From Alphaproteobacteria bacterium (lineage in GTDB: Bacteria > Pseudomonadota > Alphaproteobacteria > Caulobacterales > Parvularculaceae), in assembly GCA_030433215.1 (NCBI GenBank), contig JAUIMC010000022.1:1-59631 (forward strand): a DNA stretch of 59,631 nt. Reading direction: 5' to 3'. The translations under genes were made by a program, and so were the position numbers. Positions 42,429-51,557 of the stretch are shown here, one piece after another (position 1 is the first letter of the stretch; each line of letters starts with the position of its first letter). The notes beneath the pieces are model-generated. The model was not told the origin of the DNA. It did no database searches and was given only the letters and a program-made list of their open reading frames with translations.

Positions 42429-43028
42429 CTAGCGGGCGAGCTTCTGGACGGCCTTCCAGCGCGGACAGTGCTGTTCGTGGTCGTTGACCATGCCCACCGC
42501 CTGCATGAAGGCGTAGACGATCACCGGCCCGCAGAATTTGAAGCCGCGCTTTTTCAGCGCCTTGGCCATGGCCTCGCTTTCGAGCGATTTCACCTGGTGC
42601 TGGCGGTAGTCGTCGAGCTTGTGGACGAGGGGCGCGCCGCCGACGAAGTCCCAGAGAAAGCCGGAGAACCCGTCCGGCTCCGTCTCCATGATGTCGAGAT
42701 AGACTTTCGCATTGCCGATGGCGGCGTCGATTTTCGTCTTCGAGCGGATAATGCCTGCATCGTTCATCAGGCGGTCGATTTTCTTCGGCGTGTAGCGCGC
42801 GATCTTTTCCGGCTCGAAGCCGTCAAAGGCTTTGCGGAAATTGTCGCGCTTATAAAGAATGGTGCGCCAGGAAAGCCCGGCCTGAAACCCGTCGAGGATC
42901 AGCTTTTCGAAAAGCGCCCGGTCGTCATATTCCGGCACGCCCCATTCCGTATCGTGGTAGTCGCGATAGACGGGATCGTCCAAAGGCGCCCACAGGCAGG
43001 GCGCGGCGGCGGCGGCTTTCTTGGCCAC
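42429..43028 (-). CDS. tag: DNA-3-methyladenine glycosylase I
   Basis: Base-excision repair enzyme that removes 3-methyladenine from DNA. The 199-residue protein has the family pattern: CLWAPLDDPVYRDYHDTEWGVPEYDDRALFEKL in adjoining N-terminal blocks, FQAGLSWRTILYKRDNFRKAF near residue 50, and GFKFCGPVIVYAFMQAVGMVNDH near the end, where Tag has a zinc site built from Cys and His residues. Length normal; no neighbours of related function. Confidence 0.93.
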   Translation of the reverse strand: MAKKAAAAAPCLWAPLDDPVYRDYHDTEWGVPEYDDRALFEKLILDGFQAGLSWRTILYKRDNFRKAFDGFEPEKIARYTPKKIDRLMNDAGIIRSKTKIDAAIGNAKVYLDIMETEPDGFSGFLWDFVGGAPLVHKLDDYRQHQVKSLESEAMAKALKKRGFKFCGPVIVYAFMQAVGMVNDHEQHCPRWKAVQKLAR

Positions 43029-43077
43029 GGAAACCTCTCATCAGCTTCCGCGACGTAAGACGACCGCCGATCAAAAA

Positions 43078-43866
43078 TCAATATTCAAATGTCGGCAGGG
43101 TTTCGAAGTCCGGCGCCGAGACCACCGTGATGACGCCCGTATCGTGATTGATGTCGAGCGTCTCAAGATCGAGCGCTACCAGCCGGTTGCCGACCGCGCC
43201 GAGACCGCCCGTCGACAGGATGAAGGTTTCGAACCGGCCCGGCGCCGCCAGGATTATGTCGAAAATATCCGCCACCTTGTCGCCATTGGCGTTGACGACA
43301 GCCGCGCCGGTAAACTCGTCCATGCTGATGAGGTTGCCGGACTGTTCCATGAGCCCGCCGGTGGGATTGTAGGCGAGCGATTCGGTCATCTGTCTCAGCT
43401 CGCCGTCGCTCATCGCCGCCGTCACCGCGATCTCGCCGTCGCCGCCGATGGCGAATGCGAAGCGGTCCGCTGCGATGGTCGCCGGCTCGCCGCCAAGGCC
43501 CAGAAAGGCGCCGTCCTTCAGGACGACGGCGCGCAGCATGCCTTCGCGGCTGAAGAGAAGATCGTCGATGATGGCGAGCGCCGTGCCGTCGGAGCCGCGC
43601 ACCGATTCGCCGATGATGTTGCGGACCGTGAAGCCGCGGGCGTTTGTCTGCGAGAGTTCGTTCTCGATGAAATCGCCCGTGGCGTCGGCCGCTTCCTTGG
43701 CTGCGGCGCTGACTTCCTCGCCGACGCGCGCTGCGCCTTCTTCGACGTCCTCGGCGCTTTCCTCGACGATTTCGCCGGTCTTGGGCTCGTTTTCGGTCGG
43801 CTGGTCGCGATCGCAGGCCGCCACAGCGCACAAGGCGGAGGCGGCCAGAAAGGCTTGCTTCATCAT
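43078..43866 (-). CDS. PRC-barrel domain lipoprotein
   Basis: The 262-residue protein has a lipoprotein signal (lipobox ending at the Cys of CAVAACDRD), an acidic Glu/Ala helical linker of about 55 residues, then two PRC-barrel-like halves: NARGFTVRNIIGESVRGSDG and LISMDEFTGAAVVNANGDKV each begin one barrel. PRC-barrels are small beta domains binding RNA, protein or ligands; the role of an exported pair is unknown. Probably inner- or outer-membrane anchored, facing the periplasm. Confidence 0.8.
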   Translation of the reverse strand: MMKQAFLAASALCAVAACDRDQPTENEPKTGEIVEESAEDVEEGAARVGEEVSAAAKEAADATGDFIENELSQTNARGFTVRNIIGESVRGSDGTALAIIDDLLFSREGMLRAVVLKDGAFLGLGGEPATIAADRFAFAIGGDGEIAVTAAMSDGELRQMTESLAYNPTGGLMEQSGNLISMDEFTGAAVVNANGDKVADIFDIILAAPGRFETFILSTGGLGAVGNRLVALDLETLDINHDTGVITVVSAPDFETLPTFEY

Positions 43867-43943
43867 GGCTCAATCCCCTGATTCCTATCGCCTCAAAGAG
43901 GCGTCAAGAACCGAACAGCGCGGGGCGCGCCCGGTTCCCGCCG

Positions 43944-44750
43944 TCAGGCGGCGAGATAGGCGGGCAGGCGGAGGGAATGGGCCTGGCCCTCGCATTCCGT
44001 GGGCGTTTTATCCGTCTGCGCCTTTTCCCAGCGGTCGAGACGGATCATGGCGAGGGCGCCCGTTTCGGCGCCGCTCATGATCTCGCCGAGCGTGGAGCCG
44101 CCGGCGGTGATTGCGGCGCCTTTGGCCGGCGCCGGGCCGTCGGTTTCAGCGATCACCGTGCGCTTTCGCGGATCGCCCTTGCGCTTCATCCGGCTCGAGA
44201 CTTCCTGGCCGATGAAGCAGCCCTTTTTGTAGCTGACGCCCGCCAGCGCATCGTAGTTGACGTCGAGCAGGAACATCTCGTCGCTGGCGAAGTCCTTGCC
44301 GAATTCGGGAACGCCGAGCGCAATGCGCCGCCGGTCATAATCGCCGTTTGGTTCATCGCCGCCGCTTTCGACGAGCGCGCGCCAGCCGAGCTCTGCAAGG
44401 CGCGGATCGGGAAACGCGGCGCCGTCCTTCAATTCGTTTTCGCTCGCCAAGACATGCAGGCTTTCGTCGATCTCGAGCGCGACCTTGGCGCGAAGCTTAT
44501 AGAGAGACAGCCGCTTCAACAGCGCCGGCGCGGCCTCGGCGTTGCAGTCGATCAGCAGCGCGTCGTCGGCTTTGACGAGGAAGAAATCGAACAGGATCTT
44601 CCCTTGCGGCGTCAACAGCGCGGTGAAGATCGCCGGCGAGTCCTTCAGCTTTTCGAGGTCCTGGGTGACGATCCCCTGCAGGAAGGAGAGACGGTCTTCG
44701 CCGGTGAGACGAATGACGGCGCGGTCGGAAAGGCGTTCGGTTTTGGTCAT
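43944..44750 (-). CDS. ygfZ: YgfZ/GcvT-like folate-binding protein
   Basis: A 268-residue tetrahydrofolate-binding protein that supports iron-sulfur cluster enzymes such as MiaB. The diagnostic YgfZ signature is seen in GVSYKKGCFIGQEVSSRMKRKG near residue 180 (conserved K-G-C-[FY]-x-G-Q-E), and the N-terminal region has LTGEDRLSFLQGIVTQDL. Length is near the short alphaproteobacterial form. The gene is divergent from pyrC with 110 bases between. Confidence 0.92.
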   Translation of the reverse strand: MTKTERLSDRAVIRLTGEDRLSFLQGIVTQDLEKLKDSPAIFTALLTPQGKILFDFFLVKADDALLIDCNAEAAPALLKRLSLYKLRAKVALEIDESLHVLASENELKDGAAFPDPRLAELGWRALVESGGDEPNGDYDRRRIALGVPEFGKDFASDEMFLLDVNYDALAGVSYKKGCFIGQEVSSRMKRKGDPRKRTVIAETDGPAPAKGAAITAGGSTLGEIMSGAETGALAMIRLDRWEKAQTDKTPTECEGQAHSLRLPAYLAA

Positions 44751-44860
44751 AGGGCCGGGGATGTAAGCGCCTTTCGGCGGATTGCAAAGTCACGATTGGC
44801 GGCGGTCATGGCTCTTCCATCTCTTGTACATCTGGCGGCGACGGGCCTAAAAGGCGGACC

Positions 44861-45934
44861 ATGACGCACCCGAAAGATCCCGCTCCCGCCGCCGACCGTC
44901 TCGTCCTGCGCCGTCCCGACGACTGGCATGTGCATCTGCGCGACGGGGCGATGCTCGAGGCGGTGGCCAATTACACGGCGCGCCAGTTCGCCCGCGCCAT
45001 CGTGATGCCCAATCTGGCGCCGCCGGTGACGACCGCTAAGGCCGCCGAGGCCTATCGCGCGCGGATCATGGCGGCGGTGGACGACGGCCTCGACTTCACG
45101 CCGCTGATGACCTGCTATCTGACGGACACGCTCGACGCGGGCGAGGTGGAGCGCGGCCACGCCTCGGGCGTTTTCACCGCCTGCAAACTCTATCCGGCGA
45201 ACGCCACGACCAATTCCGCGCACGGCGTCACCGACATCGCGAATATCTATCCGGTCCTTGAAACCATGCAGCGCATCGGCATGCCGCTCTTGGTGCATGG
45301 CGAAGTCACGGACGCCGACATCGACATCTTCGACCGCGAGGCGGTGTTCATTGAGCGGGTTCTCTCCAAAGTGGTTCGCGATTTCCCGGCGCTCAAAGTC
45401 GTCTTCGAGCATGTCACGACCGACGAGGCCGTGAGTTTCGTGATGGCGAGCGGCGCCAATGTCGCCGCGACGATCACGCCCCACCATCTGCGCATTAACC
45501 GCAACGCCATGTTCGAGGGCGGGCTTCGCCCCCATCATTACTGTCTGCCGGTGGCGAAACGCGAAAAGCACCGGCTGTCTTTGCGCCGGGCCGCGACCTC
45601 CGGCTCGCCGAAATTCTTTCTGGGCACGGATTCGGCGCCCCATGCGAAACACGCCAAGGAAGCGGCCTGCGGCTGCGCCGGGGTGTTCAACGCGCCTTTC
45701 GCGCTTGAAAGCTACGCCGCGACCTTCGAGGAGGAGGGTGCGCTCGACAAGCTCGAAGGTTTTGCGAGCGAACACGGGCCCCGCTTTTACGGCCTGCCCC
45801 TGAACGAGACCACCGTCACCCTGAAACGGGAAGACGCCGCCGTGCCGGATGTTCTGGGGCCGGATGACGCGCCGCTGACGCCGTTCATGGCCGGGCAGAC
45901 CCTTGGCTGGCGGTTCTGCGAAACGGGCGCCTGA
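44861..45934 (+). CDS. pyrC: Dihydroorotase
   Basis: Third step of pyrimidine synthesis: cyclisation of carbamoyl aspartate to dihydroorotate. The 357-residue protein is class II, like E. coli PyrC: metal-binding [14 protein letters not shown] near residue 20, the [11 protein letters not shown] carboxylated-Lys region near 110, LLVHGEVTD near 145, VFEHVTT near 185 and FLGTDSAPH near 255. All metal ligands are present. Converges with the TIGR02301 gene, the two stops lying in one hairpin. Confidence 0.95.
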   Translation: MTHPKDPAPAADRLVLRRPDDWHVHLRDGAMLEAVANYTARQFARAIVMPNLAPPVTTAKAAEAYRARIMAAVDDGLDFTPLMTCYLTDTLDAGEVERGHASGVFTACKLYPANATTNSAHGVTDIANIYPVLETMQRIGMPLLVHGEVTDADIDIFDREAVFIERVLSKVVRDFPALKVVFEHVTTDEAVSFVMASGANVAATITPHHLRINRNAMFEGGLRPHHYCLPVAKREKHRLSLRRAATSGSPKFFLGTDSAPHAKHAKEAACGCAGVFNAPFALESYAATFEEEGALDKLEGFASEHGPRFYGLPLNETTVTLKREDAAVPDVLGPDDAPLTPFMAGQTLGWRFCETGA

Positions 45935-45953
45935 TAATCCGTTTACGGATTAT
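45934..45953. terminator. Hairpin spanning both convergent stop codons
   Basis: ATAATCCG (45934-45941) and CGGATTAT (45946-45953) form a perfect 8-base stem with a TTTA loop. The pyrC stop codon ends at the first base of the stem and the stop of the opposite gene lies within the last bases. It can fold in both transcripts, but the following T run is short (TGTT), so terminator strength is uncertain. Confidence 0.5.
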
Positions 45954-46402
45954 TGTTCGACGACCGGTTCTGTTTGCGGCGCAATCATGTAAGGCGAGGC
46001 GATGAAGGGGTCTTCCTCCGCCTCGTGCAGCGTTTCGGTAAGCCGCGCGATCAGCGCGTCGCCTTGCGCGGCCCGCCCGGCGGCATAATCGCGCGCGCGC
46101 CGGTCGCAGCCGGAAAAGCGGGCGCTGGCGCTGCGATAGCCCTTGTTGAATTCCTGCACCATGGCTTCGCGCTCGCTCTCCTGGGGCTCTTCGAGCTCGA
46201 TCAGCTTTTTCATGCGGTCGCGCCAGACATCGCCTTCAAAACGCGGCTCGCAGGTGCGCCGGATATGGTGCAGTTCGCCGAACAGCCCCGAAAGCGCCGT
46301 CAGGTCTTTCTGGCGCTGGTGATAGGTGTCGAGATCCTGCGCCCCGGCAGTGCTGGCGGCGGCGGCGAGGGACAGGACGGCGATGGCGATACGGACAATC
46401 AT
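45950..46402 (-). CDS. TIGR02301 family protein
   Basis: A 150-residue exported protein: signal peptide with cleavage near STAGA, then DLDTYHQRQKDLTALSGLFGELHHIRRTCEP and WRDRMKKLIELEEPQESERE in neighbouring blocks, fitting TIGR02301, a family found mainly in alphaproteobacteria and without known function. Two conserved Cys (in RRTCEP and FSGCDRR) may form a disulfide in the periplasm. The start at 46402 precedes the signal peptide directly. Confidence 0.8.
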   Translation of the reverse strand: MIVRIAIAVLSLAAAASTAGAQDLDTYHQRQKDLTALSGLFGELHHIRRTCEPRFEGDVWRDRMKKLIELEEPQESEREAMVQEFNKGYRSASARFSGCDRRARDYAAGRAAQGDALIARLTETLHEAEEDPFIASPYMIAPQTEPVVEQ

Positions 46403-46433
46403 GGGGCCTCTTTCCAATCGAAATATAGCCGGA

Positions 46434-46898
46434 TTATGACGATGTGCGAGTTTGGGTGCGACTCTGGTTGCGAGCTTGGCGACGGTTCCGGCGCCATTCG
46501 GCGGCGCTGGCGACGGCCCGCCGGGTCGTATCCCAGGCGATCCGCCTTTCGGCCTCTTCCAGGCTGACGAATTCCGCCGCTTCCGCGTCGTCGCCGGCGC
46601 GGGGCTCCCCGGAGACCCATTCGGCGGCGAAATCGACCATCACATAATGGCCGTCTCCCGGGGCGGCAGGCAGGCTCTCGAACACGTCAAGCAGACCCAG
46701 AACCCGGATTTCGACCCCGGTTTCCTCGCGCACCTCCCGGGCGAGCGCCTCATGGAGCCGCTCGCCATAATCGAGCTTGCCGCCGGGGATCGACCACTGG
46801 CCCTTCAGGGGCGCTCGGCCGCGCCGGATGACGAGAACCTCCTCGCCGCGGAACACCACGGCGCCCACGCTGGTGAAAATATTTTCCCGGCCTGTCAT
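46434..46898 (-). CDS. NUDIX hydrolase
   Basis: A 154-residue pyrophosphohydrolase. The Nudix box is complete: GGKLDYGERLHEALAREVRE followed by ETGVEI fits GX5EX7REUXEEXGU. The beta strand VGAVVFRGEEVLVIRRG before it is typical. The substrate cannot be read from the sequence (ADP-ribose and oxidised nucleotides are common). A short basic/Gln/Ser tail ends the protein. It is divergent from the HMCES gene with 23 bases between the starts. Confidence 0.9.
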   Translation of the reverse strand: MTGRENIFTSVGAVVFRGEEVLVIRRGRAPLKGQWSIPGGKLDYGERLHEALAREVREETGVEIRVLGLLDVFESLPAAPGDGHYVMVDFAAEWVSGEPRAGDDAEAAEFVSLEEAERRIAWDTTRRAVASAAEWRRNRRQARNQSRTQTRTSS

Positions 46899-46921
46899 GT
46901 TTTTATCTTAGTCTTTTCTCC

Positions 46922-47608
46922 ATGTGCGGACGGTTCTACCTCAAATCGGCGCCGGCGGAAGTCGCGGCGGCGTTCGGCGTCGACGTGCGGGACAATTTTC
47001 CGCCGCGCTACAACATCGCCCCGACCCAGCCCGTCGCCGCGATCCGCATCGGCGAGCGGCGAAGGCGCGAATACGCCCTGATGCGCTGGGGCTTCGTTCC
47101 CTCCTGGGCGAAGGGCGAGTTTCTGGAGAACCTCGCCAAGCGTCCGCTGATCAATGCGCGCAGCGAAACCGTCCTTGAAAAAGCGAGCTTCAAAAACGCC
47201 TTCCGGCGCCGGCGCTGTCTCATTCCCGCCGACGGCTTTTATGAATGGCAGGCGCGGCCCGCGAAAACCAAACAGCCTTACGCCATCGCCAAGCGCAAGG
47301 AAGGGCTTGTGGGGTTCGCCGGGCTCTGGGAGACGGCGGTCGATCCGGATGGCGGCGAGATCGACACGCTGGCGATCCTGACGACCCCCGCCGGTCCCGA
47401 CATGGCGCCGCTGCACGGCCGCGAGCCCGTCGTCATCGCGCGCGAATCCTACAAGCTCTGGCTCGAGGCGGACGAGCGCGACGCGGCGGCGCTGCAAGGG
47501 CTTCTCGCCCCGGCGCCCGCCGGCTTCTGGCGCGCCTGGCCGGTCTCCACCGAGGTCAACTCGCCCCGTCATGACGGCCCGCAGCTCATCGTCCCGCTCG
47601 CCGCGTAA
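46922..47608 (+). CDS. SOS response-associated peptidase (HMCES/YedK)
   Basis: Forms a covalent thiazolidine cross-link with abasic sites in single-stranded DNA through Cys2, protecting them from breakage. MCGRFYLKSAPAEVAAAF holds the catalytic Cys at position 2; RYNIAPTQPVAAIR, LMRWGFVPSWAK, NARSETVLEKASFKNAF and CLIPADGFYEWQ follow in the usual order. Length 228 is normal. No LexA site was recognised in the 23-base gap to the divergent NUDIX gene. Confidence 0.94.
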   Translation: MCGRFYLKSAPAEVAAAFGVDVRDNFPPRYNIAPTQPVAAIRIGERRRREYALMRWGFVPSWAKGEFLENLAKRPLINARSETVLEKASFKNAFRRRRCLIPADGFYEWQARPAKTKQPYAIAKRKEGLVGFAGLWETAVDPDGGEIDTLAILTTPAGPDMAPLHGREPVVIARESYKLWLEADERDAAALQGLLAPAPAGFWRAWPVSTEVNSPRHDGPQLIVPLAA

Positions 47609-48040
47609 AGCGCCTTCTGCGCGCGCCCCGCGCCTGGAACAGTTCGCGTGGAACAATTGTCGTAAATCTCTTTTCCCGATTTCTTTAAACGGCGTCTTTG
47701 CTGCGTTTCAGCGAAGTTTGGCGCCATTTGCGTCATTTGTTCCACGGGATGTTTCGCCTGATGTTTCACGGGGGGGCGATGCCTTCTTCGCATCCTTGCG
47801 CTCTAAGCATGGGTCTGCATTCCTCTCCGGTGTCATCGCCGGGCTCGTTCCGGCGATCCTGCCAGGGCTTTCTGGATGCCCGGGACAAGCCCGGGCATGA
47901 CACACTCTCATTAAAGTGCGGAAGACATCATAAGGCCGATCTGCATCCCCGTGGATAAGTCCGCACCGAATGCGGGATTCCGTCAAGAATTCATGGGAAA
48001 TGATGTAAGCCGCCGGCGCCGTTCGCGTTATGGGGGCGGG
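47609..48040. other. Intergenic region with repeat and ParB-half-site-like sequences
   Basis: A 432-base gap between convergent genes (HMCES and the 2OG oxygenase). Open frames here are short and shadow-like. It contains three 9-base sequences equal to half of a parS site: CGTGGAACA (47647-47655), TGTTCCACG (47738-47746) and TGTTTCACG (47762-47770), none with a complete partner half. A twin-hairpin repeat lies at 47831-47902. Confidence 0.5.
47831..47902. repeat. Twin-hairpin REP-like intergenic repeat
   Basis: Two hairpins in tandem: ATCGCCGG against CCGGCGAT (47835-47857), and ATGCCCGGG against CCCGGGCAT (47876-47898). The whole is flanked by TGTCAT and ATGACA, making an overall palindrome. 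The layout and its content (CGGG...CCCGGGCATGACA) match the dispersed intergenic palindromes common in alphaproteobacterial genomes; other copies are expected elsewhere in this genome but not visible here. Confidence 0.75.
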
Positions 48041-48729
48041 CTAGTCTCTGCGCACCGTCTCGTCCGGAAAACAGAGCTGTTCGCGGTCGCGCCAGTCGGT
48101 GGTGACGTAATTGAGGATCAGCGATTTCCGGACGCCCCTGATCTCGCGGCGCTCGAAGCCGTGATAGGTCTCGCCGCCGGGCACGAACGCCATCGCCGAA
48201 TTCGCCGTGAAGGGGGCGCGCTTCGCCCAGCTTTTGTCGGCGGCGTAAATATCCGTGCCGAGATCGTCCTGGCCGCCGCCATTCGGCAGATAGAGGAGGA
48301 TGGTGAGACGCTTGACCCCGAGATCGGTGTGGGGTTCGAGCCAGAAGCCGGTCATGTCCTGCGCATATTCGATGCGCAAAAAGGTTCCGTCGATGTCGGT
48401 CTCGAAAAACGCTTCGATGGCGCGGGCCATGCGCGGCGCCTGGAAGGCGCGGGCGAGGGCGGCGGCTTGCGGGCGGGCGGCGATGGCGTCGCTGTCGACA
48501 TAATGGCGCGTCTCGTTGTGATATTCGCGCTTGCCGGATTTGCCGCCGACGCCGGCTGCGGGAAAGTCCAGGGCGGCGAGATCGTCGACCATGTCCGGGG
48601 GGAGGAGGCCGCTGATCAGCCAGTGACGATAGGGCTCGTCATGGCGCTCGGCCCGGGCGAGCGCGCCTGTGAAGCTGTCGAAAATCCGGTCTTCCGCCCG
48701 CGCGGGAACGCTTTGGGCGTTCGCCGCCA

Positions 48730-48730
<1 letters not shown>
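48041..48730 (-). CDS. 2-oxoglutarate/Fe(II)-dependent oxygenase
   Basis: A 229-residue double-stranded beta-helix oxygenase. The iron triad is visible: HTDLG near residue 133 gives His and Asp, YHGFERREIRG near 190 the distal His, and RKSLILNYV supplies the Arg that binds 2-oxoglutarate. It is of the prolyl-hydroxylase-like group with unknown substrate (protein side chain or small molecule). Its ATG overlaps the glnB stop (TAATG), so it is probably co-translated with P-II, a 2-oxoglutarate sensor. Confidence 0.85.
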
Positions 48731-49125
<395 letters not shown>

Positions 49126-49190
49126 CTAGTCTGGCCGGAATTTGCTAACTCTCTTTTACAGGAGACGGCGCGTCAGGAAAGGTGTCAAGC

Positions 49191-50741
49191 GTGAACCCAT
49201 TGATTGTCCTATCCGGGGACGAAATGCGCGCGGCGGAGGCCGCGGCGATCGCCGCCGGGACGGCCTCGGCGGCGCTGATGGAGACGGCGGGGACGAAAAC
49301 CGCTGAAATCGCCATGCGCGCCTGGACGAAGCGCCCGGTCGCCGTCGTCTGCGGGCCCGGCAATAATGGCGGCGACGGTTTCGTCGCGGCGCGGGTCCTC
49401 GCGGAAGCGGGCTGGCCGGTCTCGCTGGCCCTGATCGGCGAGCGGGGCGCGCTCAAGGGCGACGCGAAACTGATGGCCGATCTCTATGAAGGCGAGATCG
49501 CCGCTTTTTCATCTGACTCAGCGTCTGAGTTTCTGGGCGGCGCGGGGCTGATTATCGATGCGATCTTCGGCACGGGGCTCGACCGCGATGTGGAAGGCCC
49601 GGCGAAGAACGCGATCGAGGCGATGAACGCGCATCCCGCGCCCGTGCTCGCCGTCGATCTCCCGTCCGGCGTTCATACCGACACCGGCGCCGTCATGGGC
49701 GTTGCGGTCGAGGCGGTGCGCACCGTCACCTTTCATGCGCGCAAGCTTGGCCATCTTCTGTTTCCCGGACGCGCGCTTTGCGGCGCCGTCGACGTCGTCG
49801 ATATCGGCATCTCCGATGCGATGACGGCGGCGACCGGCGCCAAGGCTTATGAAAACGTGCCGGCCTTGTGGGGCGGGCTTTATCCGCGCCCGCGCTGGTC
49901 GGGGCATAAATATCATCGAGGCTCGGTGATGGCGCTGTCGGGCGGTCCGTTGAACACCGGCGCCATTCGGCTGGCGGCGGAGGGCGCCCTGCGCGCCGGC
50001 GCCGGTCTCGTCACAGTGCTGTCGCCGTCGGAAGCCGTGCCCGTTCACGCCGCGCACCTGACCGCGATCATGCTGCGCGTGTGCGACACGGCCGAGCATG
50101 TCGGCGCGCATCTCGCCGACGCCGAGCGCATTCCCATGTGCGCGATTGCCGGACCGGCCATGAGTGTCGGCGCCGGGACGAAAGAGAAAGTGCTTGCGGT
50201 GCTGGCGAGCAAGGCGGGCGCCGTGCTCGACGCCGACGCGCTGACGAGTTTCGTGGACGACCGCGAGGCGCTGTTCGGGGCCTTGCGTCCCGACGATGTC
50301 TTAACGCCGCATACGGGCGAGTTCGCGCGGCTGTTCCCTGAAGCCGCGCAAGCGCAAGGCAAGCTCGCCATGGCGCGGGCGGCGGCGGAGAAAGCCGGCT
50401 GCGTCGTCGTCCTTAAAGGCGCGGACACCATCATCGCCGCACCGGACGGCCGGGTTCTCATCAACGCCAATGCGCCGCCCGATCTCGCCACCGCCGGGGC
50501 CGGCGACGTCCTCGCCGGGTTCATCGCCGGGCTGAAGGCGCAAGGCATGGACGGCTTCGCGGCGGCGGCGGCCGGCGTCTGGCTCCACGGCGCCTGCGGC
50601 CAGGCGGCGGGGCCGGGCCTCATCGCCGAAGACCTGCCGCGCGCCGTGCCGGCGGTCCTGCGCCAGCTTTTCGCCCCCCCGCAACAAACCCAGCAGCAAC
50701 AGCCCGGCGCGTCTGACCAGCAGGGCGGCGTCCAGCAATGA
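49191..50741 (+). CDS. nnr: Bifunctional NAD(P)HX epimerase/dehydratase
   Basis: Repairs hydrated NAD(P)H. The N-terminal YjeF_N epimerase domain (residues about 1-215) has CGPGNNGGDGFVAAR and VDLPSGVHTDTGAVMG; the C-terminal ADP-dependent dehydratase (about 225-490) has HKYHRGSVMALSGG, LDADALTSF, TPHTGEFARLFP and TAGAGDVLAGFIAGL. A Gln/Pro-rich tail of about 20 residues ends it. GTG 49191 was chosen because an AGGAAAGG site lies 8 bases before it; GTG 49182 is also in frame. Divergent from glnB. Confidence 0.93.
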   Translation: MNPLIVLSGDEMRAAEAAAIAAGTASAALMETAGTKTAEIAMRAWTKRPVAVVCGPGNNGGDGFVAARVLAEAGWPVSLALIGERGALKGDAKLMADLYEGEIAAFSSDSASEFLGGAGLIIDAIFGTGLDRDVEGPAKNAIEAMNAHPAPVLAVDLPSGVHTDTGAVMGVAVEAVRTVTFHARKLGHLLFPGRALCGAVDVVDIGISDAMTAATGAKAYENVPALWGGLYPRPRWSGHKYHRGSVMALSGGPLNTGAIRLAAEGALRAGAGLVTVLSPSEAVPVHAAHLTAIMLRVCDTAEHVGAHLADAERIPMCAIAGPAMSVGAGTKEKVLAVLASKAGAVLDADALTSFVDDREALFGALRPDDVLTPHTGEFARLFPEAAQAQGKLAMARAAAEKAGCVVVLKGADTIIAAPDGRVLINANAPPDLATAGAGDVLAGFIAGLKAQGMDGFAAAAAGVWLHGACGQAAGPGLIAEDLPRAVPAVLRQLFAPPQQTQQQQPGASDQQGGVQQ

Positions 50742-51235
50742 GCCTGCTGGTGCGCCGCGCCCTGGCCAGCGATCTCGAGGCGATCACCGCGCTTTACAAT
50801 CATTTCGTGGAGACCACGGCGGTCACCTTCGATGTGGGCGCCTTCACGGCGGCGGAGCGCGAACCCTGGCTCGCCCAGTTCGCGGAGGCAGGCCCGCACC
50901 AGCTTTTTGTCGCCGAGGCGGAGGGGGCCTTCGCCGGTTATGCGGGCTCCATGGCCTTCAAGCCCAAGAAAGCCTATTCGACCTCCGTCGAGACGACGAT
51001 CTATGTGGCCCCGGAAAAGGCCGGGCGCGGGGCGGGGCGGGCGCTCTATGAGCGGCTCTTCGCGGCGCTGGAGCGCGAGGACGTCCACCGCGCCTATGCG
51101 GGGATTGCGCTGCCGAACGAGGCCTCGATCCGCTTCCATGAGGGGTTCGGGTTCCGGGCGGTCGGGACCTATCGCGAGGTCGGGCGCAAATTCGGCCGCT
51201 ATCACGACGTGGCGTGGTTCGAAAAAGGGGTATGA
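50738..51235 (+). CDS. GNAT acetyltransferase, phosphinothricin acetyltransferase-like
   Basis: A 165-residue GCN5-related N-acetyltransferase. The N-terminus (LVRRALASDLEAITALYNHFVETTAVTFD) and the acetyl-CoA loop (YVAPEKAGRGAGRALYERLF, near residue 92) are typical, and GFGFRAVGTYREVGRKFGRYHDVAWFEK at the end, split over two strands, fits the phosphinothricin/methionine-sulfone acetyltransferase group. Natural substrate unknown. The ATG overlaps the nnr stop by 4 bases, so it is coupled. Confidence 0.88.
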   Translation: MSLLVRRALASDLEAITALYNHFVETTAVTFDVGAFTAAEREPWLAQFAEAGPHQLFVAEAEGAFAGYAGSMAFKPKKAYSTSVETTIYVAPEKAGRGAGRALYERLFAALEREDVHRAYAGIALPNEASIRFHEGFGFRAVGTYREVGRKFGRYHDVAWFEKGV

Positions 51236-51367
51236 ACCACCCGCGACGCCTCGACAGGCCGGTTTTCTCTGTTATAGAAGCCCGCTCTCGCATCGGGGGG
51301 CGCCGCTTTGGCTGCGGCCCGCTTTGCATATGGGAAATACGGATTTTCGCGTCAGGCGACGGCTTTA

Positions 51368-51452
51368 GCGGATGTGGCGGAACTGGTAGACGCACCAGAT
51401 TTAGGTTCTGGCGCCGCGAGGCGTGGAGGTTCGAGTCCTCTCATCCGCACCA
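51368..51452 (+). tRNA. tRNA-Leu (anticodon UAG)
   Basis: An 85-base tRNA beginning GCGGATG and ending CATCCGC-ACCA, with the CCA encoded. The anticodon stem CCAGA/TCTGG encloses the loop TTTAGGT, giving anticodon TAG at 51402-51404, which reads CUN leucine codons. A long variable arm, as expected for class II tRNA, and a normal T loop (GGTTCGAGTCC) follow. Just after it lies a small GCCAGC-TTC-GCTGGC hairpin (about 51459-51473). Confidence 0.97.
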
Positions 51453-51557
51453 GCCTTCGCCAGCTTCGCTGGCTACGGCTTGGCAAGCCGGTTTCGGGGG
51501 ACGCAACGGGAACAAGAATTTCACGGCCAGCCGGCCAGATAAGAGACGAGACGGAAG

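Noticed and set aside
51459-51473. Hairpin after tRNA-Leu as an attachment site of an island
   Set aside because: The downstream genes are the core tig-clp-lon block, and no integrase or repeated tRNA end is seen.
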